This document shows positions 1-10,124 of a DNA stretch of 64,000 bases, one piece after another. A program made the translations under genes and the position numbers. The notes below the pieces were generated by a model. It was given only the letters and a program-made list of their open reading frames with translations. It was not told the origin of the DNA and ran no database searches. This stretch comes from Harmonia axyridis (Eukaryota; Arthropoda; Insecta; Coleoptera; Coccinellidae), in assembly GCF_914767665.1 (NCBI RefSeq), contig NC_059507.1, positions 23,748,718 through 23,812,717 of the forward strand, given 5' to 3'. How positions within the stretch are numbered: position 1 is the first letter of the stretch; each line of letters begins with the position of its first letter.

Positions 1-72
1 AAGCTCAACTATGTAATTTTTCACGAGCATTATTTTCAAGCTACTTGGCTTGATGAATCCCTATTTATATTG
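1..72. repeat. Terminal fragment of a hAT-like element
   Basis: This stretch closely matches 4245-4331: both contain TATGTAATTTTTCACGAGC and then AGCTACTTGGCT followed by GATGAATCCCTA. At 4331 the same sequence forms the end of a relic carrying a hAT transposase fragment, so this is probably the same end of another copy, cut by the window edge. No coding sequence is visible here. Confidence 0.5.
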
Positions 73-437
73 ATGGCGTAACTGGTTTGTTTATTCAATA
101 CCAATTGAAAAAACTCCATATTTTCAGTTTTTCGCCATTTTTTTGTTAATGGTGCTTCTAAGTATGAAGTCATCTGAAAAAACTCGCGGTATATAGGGTA
201 TTACAATGAAAAAAGTATGAATTAGGCCTATATCTTTGTTTTCAACCACCCTGTATATCTGAAAAAAAAATTGAATTGTGCTTCTAACTACCCTACACAC
301 ACCACAAAAAAATATTTTCCAAATATCTTTATTTACTCCCTAAAAATGAGATTCGATTCTGAGGTGGGGCAACCGGTTTATTGTAAACTGTAAAATTTCA
401 ACCTAATGTGAAAAATCCAATATAATATATTCAATTG
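73..437. other. No gene seen; one CACCCTGTATAT motif
   Basis: AT-rich sequence with no recognisable coding potential. At about 247-258 it carries ACCCTGTATAT, the end motif shared by many MITEs in this window, but I could not find a partner end, so no element is called. Confidence 0.5.
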
Positions 438-440
438 ATA

Positions 441-600
441 AAATAATAATAATAATAACAGTACTTTATTGCATATGCAATTGGCCATCGACCAAGGGTC
501 CTTCAGCCTGTATTTTAACAATTTTTGGTACATTCGTACATTTTGGTCATTTCGTCCGCGGAATTTAACGAGCATTTGCATGGAACGCGACACAGAGGAC
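441..600 (-). mobile_element. 3' end of a non-LTR retrotransposon
   Basis: Read on the minus strand, this ends in AATAAAGTACTG followed by a TTATTATT tail, the same polyadenylation-signal-plus-TAA-tail arrangement seen at five or more other places here. The upstream sequence is probably 3' UTR with no clear protein similarity. It meets a plus-strand non-LTR fragment at about 540-600, so the exact boundary is uncertain. Confidence 0.55.
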
Positions 601-1133
601 GAATGATTTTAATACCTAGAACAATGAAAACCATAGGACAACGATCGCACACATTTTTATCCCCTCGAGTGTACAATTACATACCAGCGTGTATTAAAGC
701 AAGTAATAGCTTAAACATTTTTAAATTAAAATTGAAAACGTGGATAGGAAACTTAAGTTCTCAAGAAGTTACGAATTTGTTAGATATTAAGAACTCGTAT
801 GTTCATACCTGAAATGTTGGGGGAACCTTGGTCACAACAGCGGATTAATTCCATATTGGGCTCCTGATGCCTTGTAATGTGGTGTTAATAAAATGTTGTG
901 TATATAGTCTATTAGATATTTGAGTGTATATTGTGTACATGAAGAGTAGAACAAATAATTTCAATGTAGATGCCTCAAACAAGGTGCCTACGCACCTTCG
1001 AGGTAAAGAATAGTTTATTGATTTACCTTTGTATCCATATTTAGGTTGAATTGTACTCAAATATGTTTGGTATAAGAAACTGTACTCTGAAAAATGTTTT
1101 AATTTTGCTCAATAAACTTATAATAATAATAAT
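545..1133 (+). pseudogene. Non-LTR reverse transcriptase, C-terminal fragment with 3' tail
   Basis: The plus-strand reading frame at about 553-810 encodes TRHRGRMILIPRT and SPRVYNYIPACIKA, then a lysine-rich end. This resembles the extreme C-terminus of insect CR1/Jockey-like non-LTR reverse transcriptases. The polymerase and endonuclease domains are missing, so the copy is 5'-truncated. After the stop comes about 310 bp of 3' UTR, an AATAAA signal at 1111-1116, and a TAA-repeat tail at 1119-1133. The clade cannot be fixed from so short a piece. Confidence 0.65.
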
Positions 1134-1189
1134 TCAATTGTAAGATCAAATATAATATATTTAATTAATATTAATTTAATAATATTGAA

Positions 1190-1570
1190 TTTCGACTATT
1201 ATAAGTATATACTCAAATGTTCCGCATCTTTCTGATCCAATCTCCCCACTGCCCAAATTGGCGTGAATTTGGGAAACCGAACGTAACCAAACCGATCGTC
1301 CTCCCCTAAAACGTTGTAATATCCCCATAGAAAAAATAACTGACCCTTACACAAATAAATAGTTTTCTAGGCACAATAGCGAATTTAGCATTTGCATAAT
1401 AAGCGCGTTGGTCATTTTAGCATTTTTGGCAGACGTCCAGTTGGGGTCCAAAGTCACCTTTGAACCTTGCTTTATCGTGCGATCTGGTTCCCCTTATGGA
1501 TAGATCGGGCCGATATGCAGATATAGGGGTCGCAATATCAATCGGATATATTGATTTCCATTCGAATCGA
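1190..1570. other. Higher-GC unique island, possible regulatory DNA
   Basis: This stretch is richer in GC and CpG than its surroundings, matches no repeat elsewhere in the window and has no convincing ORF. It contains a perfect octamer ATTTGCAT at 1390-1397 followed by AATAAGCGCG, and TATCGTGCGATC and GATCGGGCCGATATG further on. POU proteins are known to bind the octamer; that this is an enhancer is inference from composition and motif only. Confidence 0.35.
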
Positions 1571-2243
1571 TAAGATTTTATTTATGTTGATTGGATCCGT
1601 GATGAATTTTTAGACCCTTCACCTCAAATATGTGTAAGATTCTATCAAACCATCATCTGATTTAAGTATGTTTTTATGAATATCGAAGGAGAAGGAATAT
1701 TTAGGTATTAATGGGGTGAAGATGTTATGACAAAGGCGTAGAAATGAGGGGATGCTGGGGGTAATTACCCCCCATGATTTCCAATTTACCAAATAGCGAA
1801 TTCTCGCAAAGACGAAGAAAAACATTTTTCCGTAAAATGAACCAATAATCATTTTACTTTTCTTCGAAATCCACACGGCAGTAAAAAAGCGGACCCTTTT
1901 ACGGTTTATGAGTTTATTATCGCTTTCAAGATGAGTACTTTTATTGCACTACGGGCACGTCTATGTCCGAGGTTTCTTATTTTCCATTATCTATCCGCTT
2001 TCTCGGCATCGCCCCTTATTTGCCATCTGTTATTTTTGCATTCGTCATCAGTATATACTTATCCGTTGTTTTCGGTTTTTTGTATCATTCACGTCACTAA
2101 AGTTCAATACTGTAGGTATCAAAGAACTAAACTGAGTATTTCGCATAAGAAAATTCTCTAGGATGTGTTGTATAATTTATTGTGTTTCATTCAAATTGTT
2201 ATTTATTTGTAAACACATCAGTTTTGAATTGACTATATCTATA
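1571..2243. other. No gene seen; partly island-like sequence
   Basis: No recognisable gene. The part at 1900-2160 has higher GC, TTTATGAGTTTATTATCGC at its left edge and CCCCTTATTTGCCAT further in. It carries overlapping short ORFs with no recognised similarity, which I do not call. The rest is AT-rich and featureless. Confidence 0.4.
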
Positions 2244-2894
2244 CGATGTTCCTAAATTGGAGTTCTATAGCATGAGTCCCCAAACACTTTGTTTTCGAGA
2301 TACAGGTGTTAAAGTTTAAGTTTTTTTCGTCATATAACCTTCCCTTCACAATATAATTAATTGCATTGACAATAGATATTCCAATTTAAAGTTTTCATCA
2401 TGTTATATGCTAATTTTGAATGCGAATCTCGATGCGAATCCACAGAGTTTTTCTGGAAGGGTGCCTGATTCTTTCCTTTAGAAATAATTTTTAGTGAATC
2501 GCTGGTAGTTTAAAGAATGTAAAAGAAACTCTGGTCCAATACTACACCCTTTGGTTTGTTATAATTTTATCGTATCTGCTATCGATTTCGAAAAAAAATA
2601 TTTCAAACAACTCTCTAGTAGTCCTCAGGAAAATCCAAATTATTTCAAAGATCCAGCTGAAATCTGTAATGAATGAAATAATTATAAATTTTGGTTCTTA
2701 TTTACACACTCTGTAGAGAAGATTAATAAAGATTTGATAAACTGATATAAGCATCGCTAAAAAGTACGACATACTAGAGACACCCTGTATTTCGAAAACA
2801 AAGTGTTTGCGGACTTATATTCATGGGACTTTTTATTCCTAAAATCATCCAAGGAATCTCTCTTTTTCCTCCTCAACTCTATTTAGGAACATCG
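2244..2894. repeat. Foldback element, family A
   Basis: The two ends are inverted repeats: CGATGTTCCTAAAT at 2244 and ATTTAGGAACATCG ending at 2894. Inside them, both arms carry the same ordered blocks (an AAACACTTTG/CAAAGTGTTTG block, then a block with ACAGGTGTT or ACACCCTGT). A related single arm occurs at 11870-12060. There is no coding sequence. It is probably a non-autonomous DNA element that has decayed; TA flanks are not clear. Confidence 0.6.
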
Positions 2895-3472
2895 AGTGTG
2901 AGGTAAGAACAACCGAATTGGTAATAAAACAAATTATTTTTCGAGTAATTTGGTTTAAACTCCGTTATCAAACTTTTTTTTTCATGACAGATATGAGTAA
3001 ACGTTGTCGTCAAAACATTTTTTCGATTACCCCTCCCAAAGAAAAAAAAGAACTACGCCCTTGGATGTTGAACAAAATGTTGAAAAAAAATTGTGAACCT
3101 TAAATTTCAAATGAACGAAATGTGCTACAAAATTTTCAAATTTCGTTAGATGGTTAGATTTATACCCAAATGAAATTGTGTTTTTCTCTAATTCTGTGAT
3201 AGAATCGTTCATTCGGCCACATCTTGTAGAACAAAATGGTGCGAGAATATCTCAGATTTACACAGATTTCATGATTATATTTTATTACTATATGTTGGTA
3301 CCTACTCGGAACTATCCTGGCACGGGTTCATCTATCAAATTTGTGATACAGAAATCTATTCTGCGAACCGAAATTATTCATTGCAAAAATTACTAAATAT
3401 TTTTATGGAAATATTCCGTTAATTTCAATAAATATTCAGTGTATTAAAGAAAATAATGTATAATACTCATAG
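2895..3472. other. No gene seen
   Basis: AT-rich sequence with several short ORFs of 60-70 codons, none with recognisable motifs or coding-like composition. No repeat from elsewhere in the window was matched here. Confidence 0.5.
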
Positions 3473-3479
3473 AGAAGGC

Positions 3480-4331
3480 TCATTCCAAAACTCCTTTATT
3501 CGAAAACGAGCCACGAACTTGACTTGATTTCAAGTCAACCTCAAGTAAAGTAGTAGTTTTTCAATCGCAAGCTCTGGTCAAGTATTTATTTATCAAGTAC
3601 TTGAATCATATCAAGCTACTTGATTTTTAGCAGTTTTACAATGTAGTGTCACATCAATAAAAAATTATGAAATGGGAAGGAACCTTGCCGAAAACACTTC
3701 TATTTATTAAACTTATTGTTTAAAAGAACCGAAAATATCGTCTTTTTTGAAATAGCAACAAGAATTAAATCACTATAAATCATAACAAAGAAGATATAAT
3801 AAAAAAACTAAAGTTTCTCAATATTGAGAAACCACCAGGTTTCATAATTTTCCATCCAGGATCTAAGACACTTGAAGCATCTTATAGATTTGTCGCCTAA
3901 CCTATTGTGGGTTTTTGTAACTGTAAGAGCAGCTCTGGAAAATTGTCCTTCAACAGGAGCTGAAGATGCTGACGTTGATAAAAAATCCTTAGCCAATTTT
4001 GGAAAGATATTTCTGAAACTACCAAAATCTACCGATAGATTTCATAAAAATGTGAGGACACTAATAATTAAGTCACACTGGCGAATGCTTCAGTCTTTCG
4101 GTGCTCGATAAATCCCCTTATTTATTCTAAGCGGACACAAGATTGCAGAAATATATGCCATGCGATGCGTGCATATCAAGCTCAAATAATATTAAGTATC
4201 TTGATATCAAGTAAAGCAATAAATATTTAAAATCAAGTCAAGTCAAGCTCAAGTATGTAATTTTTCACGAGCTTGATTTTTAAGTCAAGTAGTTGGTTAA
4301 AATGCCAAGCTACTTGGCTGGATGAATCCCT
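3480..4331 (-). mobile_element. Decayed, internally deleted hAT-like element
   Basis: The region holds a minus-strand hAT transposase fragment flanked on both sides by short subterminal repeats of the type TCAAGTACTTG and CAAGCTACTTG. The right end AGCTACTTGGCTGGATGAATCCCTA-like sequence recurs at window position 1-65. hAT elements commonly carry clustered subterminal motifs that bind transposase, which would explain the density. The left terminus and an 8-bp target duplication could not be identified. Confidence 0.55.
3808..4000 (-). pseudogene. hAT transposase C-terminal dimerisation domain fragment
   Basis: The minus-strand frame reads AKDFLSTSASSAPVEGQFS, then ALTVTKTHNRLGDKS and CLRSWMENY. 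This matches the order of motifs in the hAT C-terminal (hATC) dimerisation domain: a short small-residue run before E/Q-x-x-FS, then an N-R-L step, then L-R-x-W. In this family the domain lies at the end of a transposase of about 600 residues; here only the last 60 remain, followed by a short terminal tail. The catalytic core is absent, so it cannot be active. Confidence 0.75.
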
Positions 4332-4379
4332 AACCATATGTATAAGTAGTACACATTCTATTTCTGTTCGACATTAAGC

Positions 4380-5104
4380 CGTGGTTCAGTGATAGTGAAC
4401 CTCCTCCATCCAGTATATTTTGTTGACTTTCTTCGTTCAGAAAAGACACAAAATACACAATGAATAGTTATCGGAATGTTTACTTAACCGTTACGTCACA
4501 ACCGAACGCCATGACACCTACGAGCATTTTTGCGCTAGATTTCAAGTGAATTCAATTACCTGTTTATATTTTGCATTGTGTGCAAACCGAAGCGACTTGA
4601 AATTCACGTTTTCAATAGAGCCATAGGAAGGATTTCTCTCCAATTTTGGCATCCAAAAGGTCAGCGGGAAGTGAATAGAAAAGAAAGTAGGTTCTGGAAA
4701 TCTTGGTCAGAAAGACCGCGCACAATCAATCATCTTTTCAGTTATGTAGCGTAATAAATGGTTCATTCATTAATTTCCGATGTACAATAGCGTTAGATAA
4801 AAACTGTTGGCAGACCACACGGTGTCAAACACATAAATATAGCGATTTAATCGATGCGTTCTTTGTCTGGATGGACAAAGCGGGTCTCTTATTGTTTTCT
4901 TGGTCTAAATAAGGAGTGAAATCTATCGCGCCAACGAAATTATCGTGGACCCGTTTATGGTGCGTTATGCGAATCAAAAGAGGTAATAAAGCTGAAAGTT
5001 TTTTTCGAAAAATGATAAAATCACTGACTTCGAGTCACTGTCAAGCCAATATTTTTCGCAACTCTCATATCTATTCATATAATTTTTTCGCTTGTTTACC
5101 CTAA
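4380..5104. other. Unique island, possible regulatory DNA
   Basis: This sequence is less AT-rich than its neighbours, contains many CpGs and matches no repeat in the window. Motifs of interest are TTACGTCACA (CRE-like, about 4491), GTAATAAATGG, CATTCATTAATTTCC (homeodomain-type core) and CGTTTATGGTGCGTTATGCG near 4950. Two plus-strand ORFs of 62-69 codons start here but have no recognisable similarity. A regulatory role is inference. Confidence 0.3.
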
Positions 5105-6116
5105 TGAATAAATTATCATTATTAAATCATGTTTTCCAGTATTCAACAATTTTTGCTTCTGTATATACCTACATATTTCTTTAAGTCTTCTGAAAACATA
5201 TCTGCGCTCAAATCAGTGCCCTCGAAGTTCCTCTTAAAAATCATAATAGAATACTATTTTAACACAACTAATCTGCAAAGTTATATGCCATAAAAATATT
5301 TAGCGAATACCAACTTTCAACACAATATCATATGAGACTCTGTTTTAGAACATTTTTTAACCATAAGAACGCATAAACAAACGTTAATAACTAAATAAAC
5401 GTAAATAAAAAAGTACATGTAAATAAATAACTAAACAAAAAATAATAAATAAAAGCTTGAAAAGTTCTTTTTTTTCCTCTTCGATAAAAACCATCATGTG
5501 TCATGTGTCCAATCATGTTTGAAAAATATTCTGCATTGAAATTTGTTTATTTCGGATAAAATTGCTCTTTTATCGAAATTTACAAATTTTTGAAAATTTT
5601 TAAATATATTATGAACTTGACATCCCATGAATTCCTTTCCTTGTATCATATTGAATTTTGGCAATTCTTCGACCCTCCCTGATAATTATAAAAACTTTAT
5701 TATTTTTGTCCTTGTAAAACGATATCTACTGAAATTTCACAGAAATATTTTTTTATTTCTCAGTCTTTAAGTTCTCAAGAAATTTCACATTAGAATTAAT
5801 TTCACTCTTTCGTATCAATCGCATCTGGGTTCTTAATTGTTATTCGATTGAATGGATATTTTTCAAATGATTGAGAAATTCGAGGAGAAATTGTGTATCT
5901 AGTAGTGCCTTGTATATCTAACATAATAGTAAAAGCAATACTTTCCTGGACGTGATGTTGAATGAAAGCTGTTTCTTGTTAAAATGAAAAAAAATTATCG
6001 ATATGATGAATGTTTTTCCATTATAGAACTGTTTCTGATCATTGCTCGGTTCAAAAATGATTCATCAAAAAAATGGGCATTCTCACTGAATTTCTATATA
6101 TATATATTCTATATAT
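5105..6116. other. No gene seen; AT-rich
   Basis: Very AT-rich, with A/T-only runs near 5380-5460. No coding or repeat similarity was recognised. Confidence 0.5.
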
Positions 6117-6205
6117 ATAATAATAATAATAATAATAACGTTTATTCATTTGTAAAGAGAAAAAATACATTTTTATACCATCATAGATTGAATAAACTCA
6201 AACTA
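6117..6205 (-). mobile_element. 3' tail of a non-LTR element
   Basis: Minus-strand sequence ends AATAAACG followed by repeated TTA, the same tail architecture as at 441, 24031 and 47776. No coding sequence is attached, so only the last part of a 3' UTR seems to be present. Confidence 0.4.
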
Positions 6206-6212
6206 TCGAAAA

Positions 6213-6281
6213 TATAATTATATATAATTATAAATATAATTATATATAATTATAAATATAATTATATATAATTATAAATAT
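6213..6281. repeat. AT-only tandem repeat, 22-bp unit, three copies
   Basis: Three consecutive copies of a 22-bp A/T-only unit (core ATAATTATATATAATTATAA). The unit is itself nearly palindromic. It abuts the left end of the RepA copy. Confidence 0.8.
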
Positions 6282-6780
6282 ATTCTATATATTCTTAAAC
6301 AAGTTGTAGAATGGGCTCCTATTCCAACACGAATGCGAAATTCGAAAACGAGTTACAAAGGAGCAAGTTTTCGAGCGCATACGCGTTGGAATTGCCTTCT
6401 GCAAAGAGTATTAGACGATATTTTCTCTATTTCAGTCAAGTTTTGTGAAATATTTTGGAAATTCAATGAAAAATTCAGATTACACATCCTAGTGACTTTA
6501 GTTTTGTATCTTGGCAGTTGGCCAGACTCTTACGAAAATTGACAGATTATTAAATTCGAATTTGAATCGTCCGTTTCGAATTTTGAAATAATTTATAATT
6601 ACGCATCAAATTCGTGAATTATATCTGACGAAATCGATTTACCACCACCAGAATCAAGAGAAATTGGGAACAATGTTGCAATCATTTCACTATATCCAAA
6701 TTATATGATATTGACAATTAAACTTTGTTGAAATTTGATAGGATCGGAAGTCAGTGTAGACAACCACAAAACGAAAAATA

Positions 6781-7452
6781 CAGGGTGGCCATTTGAAAAC
6801 GAAACAGACGAGATTACAGACGAAATAAAGTTTTTCGATAGAAATGCTCGGACAGGTCGATTTCTGTTTCGAAGGGGACAACTTAAGATGTAGGTTACGG
6901 ACGCATAGCGCTTCAACCCTTGCTGCTACAACCCCCACCCCCAAATTTTGAATAGGGAAGATGGGGTGAGTGATACCTCATTTGAAAAGTATTTTTATAC
7001 TGATTTCAGCACTGTAATTGTTTTTTCATTTTATGCATTAGTTCTCGAAATATTCTTAACTAAGTATTTGAAAATGAAGTGGTGTTTTCATGGCACTTGT
7101 AGTGTTTTGTGAAAAATCGACATTTTGAGCTTCAAAACAACCATGACTGTGGCTTCCTTCCTAACTAACTAACGCATGAATATTTCGAGAACTAATGCAT
7201 AAAATGAAAAAACAATTACTGTGCTGAAATCAGTATAAAAATACCTTTAAATTGAGGTATCACTCACCCCATCTTCCCTATTCAAAAATTGGGGGTGGGG
7301 GTTGTAGTAGCAAGGGTTGAAGCGCTATGCGTCCGTAACCTACATCTTAAGTTGTCCCCCTCGAAACAGAAATCGACCTGTCCGAGCATTTCTATCGAAA
7401 AACTTTATTTCGTCAGTAATCCCGTCTGTTTCGTTTTCAAATGGCCACCCTG
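6781..7452. mobile_element. TACAGGGTG-type MITE with long TIRs, TA target site
   Basis: The element begins CAGGGTGGCCATTTG and ends CAAATGGCCACCCTG, with inverted arms of roughly 290 bp and a spacer of about 100 bp, and is flanked by TA on both sides. RepA copy 2 at about 44040-44060 shows the unoccupied sequence CAGTTATATTTTTC, which fits insertion at one TA with its duplication. The arms contain mirrored ORFs that are only a consequence of the inverted repeat. A degraded relative lies at about 14575-14700. It is probably non-autonomous and mobilised by a Tc1/mariner-type transposase. Confidence 0.85.
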
Positions 7453-7723
7453 TATAACTGAAAACAATGCTGTAAAGAGTTCATTACAGCACTGTTTTTA
7501 GTAGAGGAAAGTCGCCTTATTTTGGATAGTTGCCTAATTTTGGATACTGCATTATCTCAATATCCGTTTACAATTTCCTTTGATTGAATACACAGAACGA
7601 AGCACCCCTAACATAAAATGATCCCGTGTGAAGCACATACTACTACTATTCAATACTAGGTGGCATAATAATATTATGTGTTTATTTGTAACAACGAGTT
7701 TTTTGTTTCACCTCGTATAAACA

Positions 7724-8885
7724 CAGGGCCGTCGCTAGGGGGTAGGCAGGGTAGGCGGTCGCCTAGGGCGGCAAAATTCAAGGGCGGCATTTCAACAATG
7801 ATCAACTATAATCACATGTGTAGAAATTAAAAGTACCAAATGAGATTTAATTCAGTTAGCAACAACAGGAAGGAATATCGACAAATATAAATATCATCAA
7901 AAACCATAAAAGGCCCGCATTATTCATTATACTCATAAATATCCAGATGTGGCGTGATGCCCTCATAGTGCTGTTTACGAGTTATTGACGCCAAAAAAAC
8001 AAATGCACTCATCAGGCTTGTTGACGTTCCCTTTATGTTGCCGAATTTTATGGTCACTTGGGGTTCTGGATTATTTTCTTTCCAATTCCCTAATCAGAAT
8101 GTTGATTCCTCAGAATGGAATGCAAAATATAAGATAACGATTCCATTTCATCAGTTCCAACTGATACTTCTCAAGAAATATAAGAAGTTTCATTATTTCG
8201 TACGACATTCCATTATTTTATAATATTCTTCATTTTTTTTGTATCAAATTGACTAGTGTTGAGCGTGGGCGCATTCGAATTAGATGATGGTTCATCCGCA
8301 TCATCCGATTGTTTTACTCGATAATCTTAAACAAAAAAAAAAACTAATTTTCAAGCTTTTTCTAAAATCGAAACTGAGCTAGGAACCTGAAACTGCAGGG
8401 CTCACTCTAGAGGGGCGGCAAATAATGGAGGGCGACATTATCTACATTTACTGGAAGAACGAATTAAATATTTTTTTTTTATTCAAACGAATTTCACTGA
8501 TGATTTTTTTTTATCAAATTTACTAATTTCAAACATCTTTGCATCGTGAATAAATAGTCATCATATCAAAGAAAAATAACGAAGGATCTGAAACCTGAAC
8601 TCAATTAATATATTTTATCATATATTCTTCAGAATTCAGTTGAGACCGTTTATATTCATTACATTCCGGACTAATCCTGATCCTGAATCATCTATTGAAT
8701 TAAAATTTTAATCCATAAAAATAGAACGGTAGAAATGCTTGAGCAGGCGCTGGACCTCGATTATCCAATATTAATTTTTAGCATTCTGCAGAGTTAATTT
8801 CTGTTAGGGCGGCAAAATGGATCTTTGTCTAGGGCGGCAAAATGGGTCTCTGCCTAGGGCGGCAGTTTGGCTAGCGACGGCCCTG
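7724..8885. mobile_element. hAT-type non-autonomous element, 8-bp target duplication
   Basis: Ends are CAGGGCCGTCGCTAG and CTAGCGACGGCCCTG, a perfect 15-bp inverted repeat of the hAT style. The flanking octamer TATAAACA is duplicated exactly at 7716-7723 and 8886-8893. Subterminal TAGGGCGGCAAAAT occurs several times near both ends. The 1.16-kb interior has no recognisable transposase. It sits inside the pogo-like element, so it inserted later. A lone related end lies at about 15832-15860. Confidence 0.9.
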
Positions 8886-9121
8886 TATAAACAGTTATAA
8901 AAAGGTAAATACTTAGCGTAGGATAGTGTAAGTTTATGAGGATGTATAAGAATAGTGGTAGAATAAGCCTGTGTATTTAAAATAAGAATTACTCTTATAC
9001 ATTTTGATTTTAATCACCTAACCTAGAGTCCAGTGGTTGCCTAATTTTGGATAGGAGAGGCTTCCTAAAATTGGATATCCAAAATTAGGATTTTCTTATA
9101 GAAAAACGGTAGAAAAGAATC

Positions 9122-9395
9122 CCTTAAAAAAAGGAAAGTCGCCAAAACTATATTCCTTTGGAAAAACCAAAAGCAAGACGATTGTTAAAACTAAAAAGAT
9201 AAAGAAGAGTCAAAAGGTTGAAGAAGAAAGTGAATCCTCACAAAATCTTGTTTATGACGATGACTCAGACGTGTATTTTCTGCACTGGAAACTTTTCTGA
9301 GGACCAACATGGAAAAGGCTGGATACAGTGCTCAGTTTGTTTCCGAAGGGCACACGAAGACTGTGCTGGTAGTGAGAAAACGTGCTCGGAAAAAT
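9122..9395 (+). pseudogene. pogo/Tigger-like transposase C-terminus with cysteine motif
   Basis: A lysine-rich stretch leads into EEESESSQNLVYDDDSDV and then, after a one-base frameshift near 9271, CIFCTGNFSEDQHGKGWIQC, followed by CFRRAHEDCAG. The pattern C-x2-C then G-W-I-Q-C-x2-C and A-H-x2-C-A-G resembles the PHD-like zinc module at the C-terminus of many insect pogo/Tigger transposases. The DNA-binding and DDE catalytic parts are missing. A second relic of this motif is at 45985-46170. Confidence 0.6.
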
Positions 9396-9690
9396 AGGTT
9401 CCTAATTTTGGATAGGGTATCCAATTTTGGGAACCCTTTTTTTTTATTTGAAAAAGTGCTATATTTTACTTTGGTCCATTTATTATGTTCTTTTGAGTTG
9501 ATATAAATATTTTTGTGAGCGTATACTGTTTTAATTGAGTTGATAACATATATTAGGCACAAAAAAATAATAAAATATCTTTTTTTCACACAAAAGAGGT
9601 TGACTAAAAAAAGCTATCCAAAATTAGGCGACCTTCCTCTACTGTAATGAACTCATTACGATACTGAGAGAGAGAAACTTAATTTCGAAC

Positions 9691-10124
9691 TCGTATTCCT
9701 GTGTGGTCAATCCCTTATCATTTTTATCAGTTCCTCGATGCTAATCCGAATATTCCCAGGGCCACAATGAACGGATCTCTTTTATGCAGGCAATTTTAGA
9801 GTCTACGTCCGGCAGGCATAAAAATATCGCAGAGTTGTTGACGTTCGCATCTACCACAAAGGTTCTGTGTACATCCATACATTTGTAAATTATAACGACC
9901 GGTATGTACGTTAACGCTCCCTGTAGATTAGATAACGCGAATAGGCTAGCTGTCCAAGCCAGACTGCCGACTTGATAACGTTTAAAAAGCAAACATTGAC
10001 GGTGATAACTGGAGGTCACCAGCACATGGAGATGAGGAACTGGCTCCTTTTTGAACGCAGAGATTTTGAAAAGATCGGAACACGGTTGGGTTGTTTCCTG
10101 GTGTAGCACGGTTTGGGACATCAT
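9691..10124 (-). other. Unique higher-GC block with an unassigned 127-codon ORF
   Basis: The block is clearly richer in GC and CpG than its surroundings and is flanked by repeats on both sides. Its minus strand has an open frame of 127 codons (9741-10124) with no stop, starting MMSQTVLHQ and ending SLWPWEYSD. I recognise no domain, signal peptide or transmembrane segment, and no splice or promoter signals decide for or against it. It may be an exon, a decayed gene or unique non-coding DNA; I do not call it a gene. Confidence 0.25.

Larger units (their letters stand above)
7504..9639 (+). mobile_element. pogo/Tigger-like DNA transposon, internally deleted
   Basis: Termini are inverted repeats GAGGAAAGTCGCC and GGCGACCTTCCTC, each followed inward by a block like CTAATTTTGGATAG, flanked by TA. 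RepA copy 3 (about 45520-45560) preserves the empty site with a single TA. The motif CCTAATTTTGGATA recurs at about 7530, 9040-9095, 9400-9430 and 9610-9630 in both orientations, as expected for subterminal transposase-binding sites. Only the C-terminal end of a transposase remains (9122-9395), and 7724-8885 is a later insertion. The assignment to pogo/Tigger rests on the TA duplication and the C-terminal cysteine motif. Confidence 0.75.
6298..9690 (+). repeat. RepA copy 1, interrupted by two insertions
   Basis: RepA is a dispersed repeat found three times in this window: here on the plus strand, and at 43990-45030 and 45490-45980 in reverse. Its parts here are 6298-6780, 7453-7503 and 9640-9690; the gaps are a MITE and a pogo-like element. 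The three copies align through a block encoding S-x-E-I-x-L-x-P-P-E-x-R-E, and a terminal block with two inverted TTCATTACAG motifs. A sequence close to TTTTCTCTATTTCAGT occurs near both ends in opposite orientation. No known family is assigned. Confidence 0.65.

Noticed and set aside
6213..6281. Replication origin or centromere-type satellite
   Set aside because: Only three copies of a 22-bp AT-only unit; too short to support either idea.
6690..7501. Mirrored ORFs starting MGVGVV on both strands
   Set aside because: They are inverse copies of each other because they lie in the two arms of the MITE at 6781-7452.
9741..10124. 127-codon ORF as a host gene
   Set aside because: No domain, signal, splice or promoter evidence; an open frame of this length is plausible by chance in GC-richer DNA.
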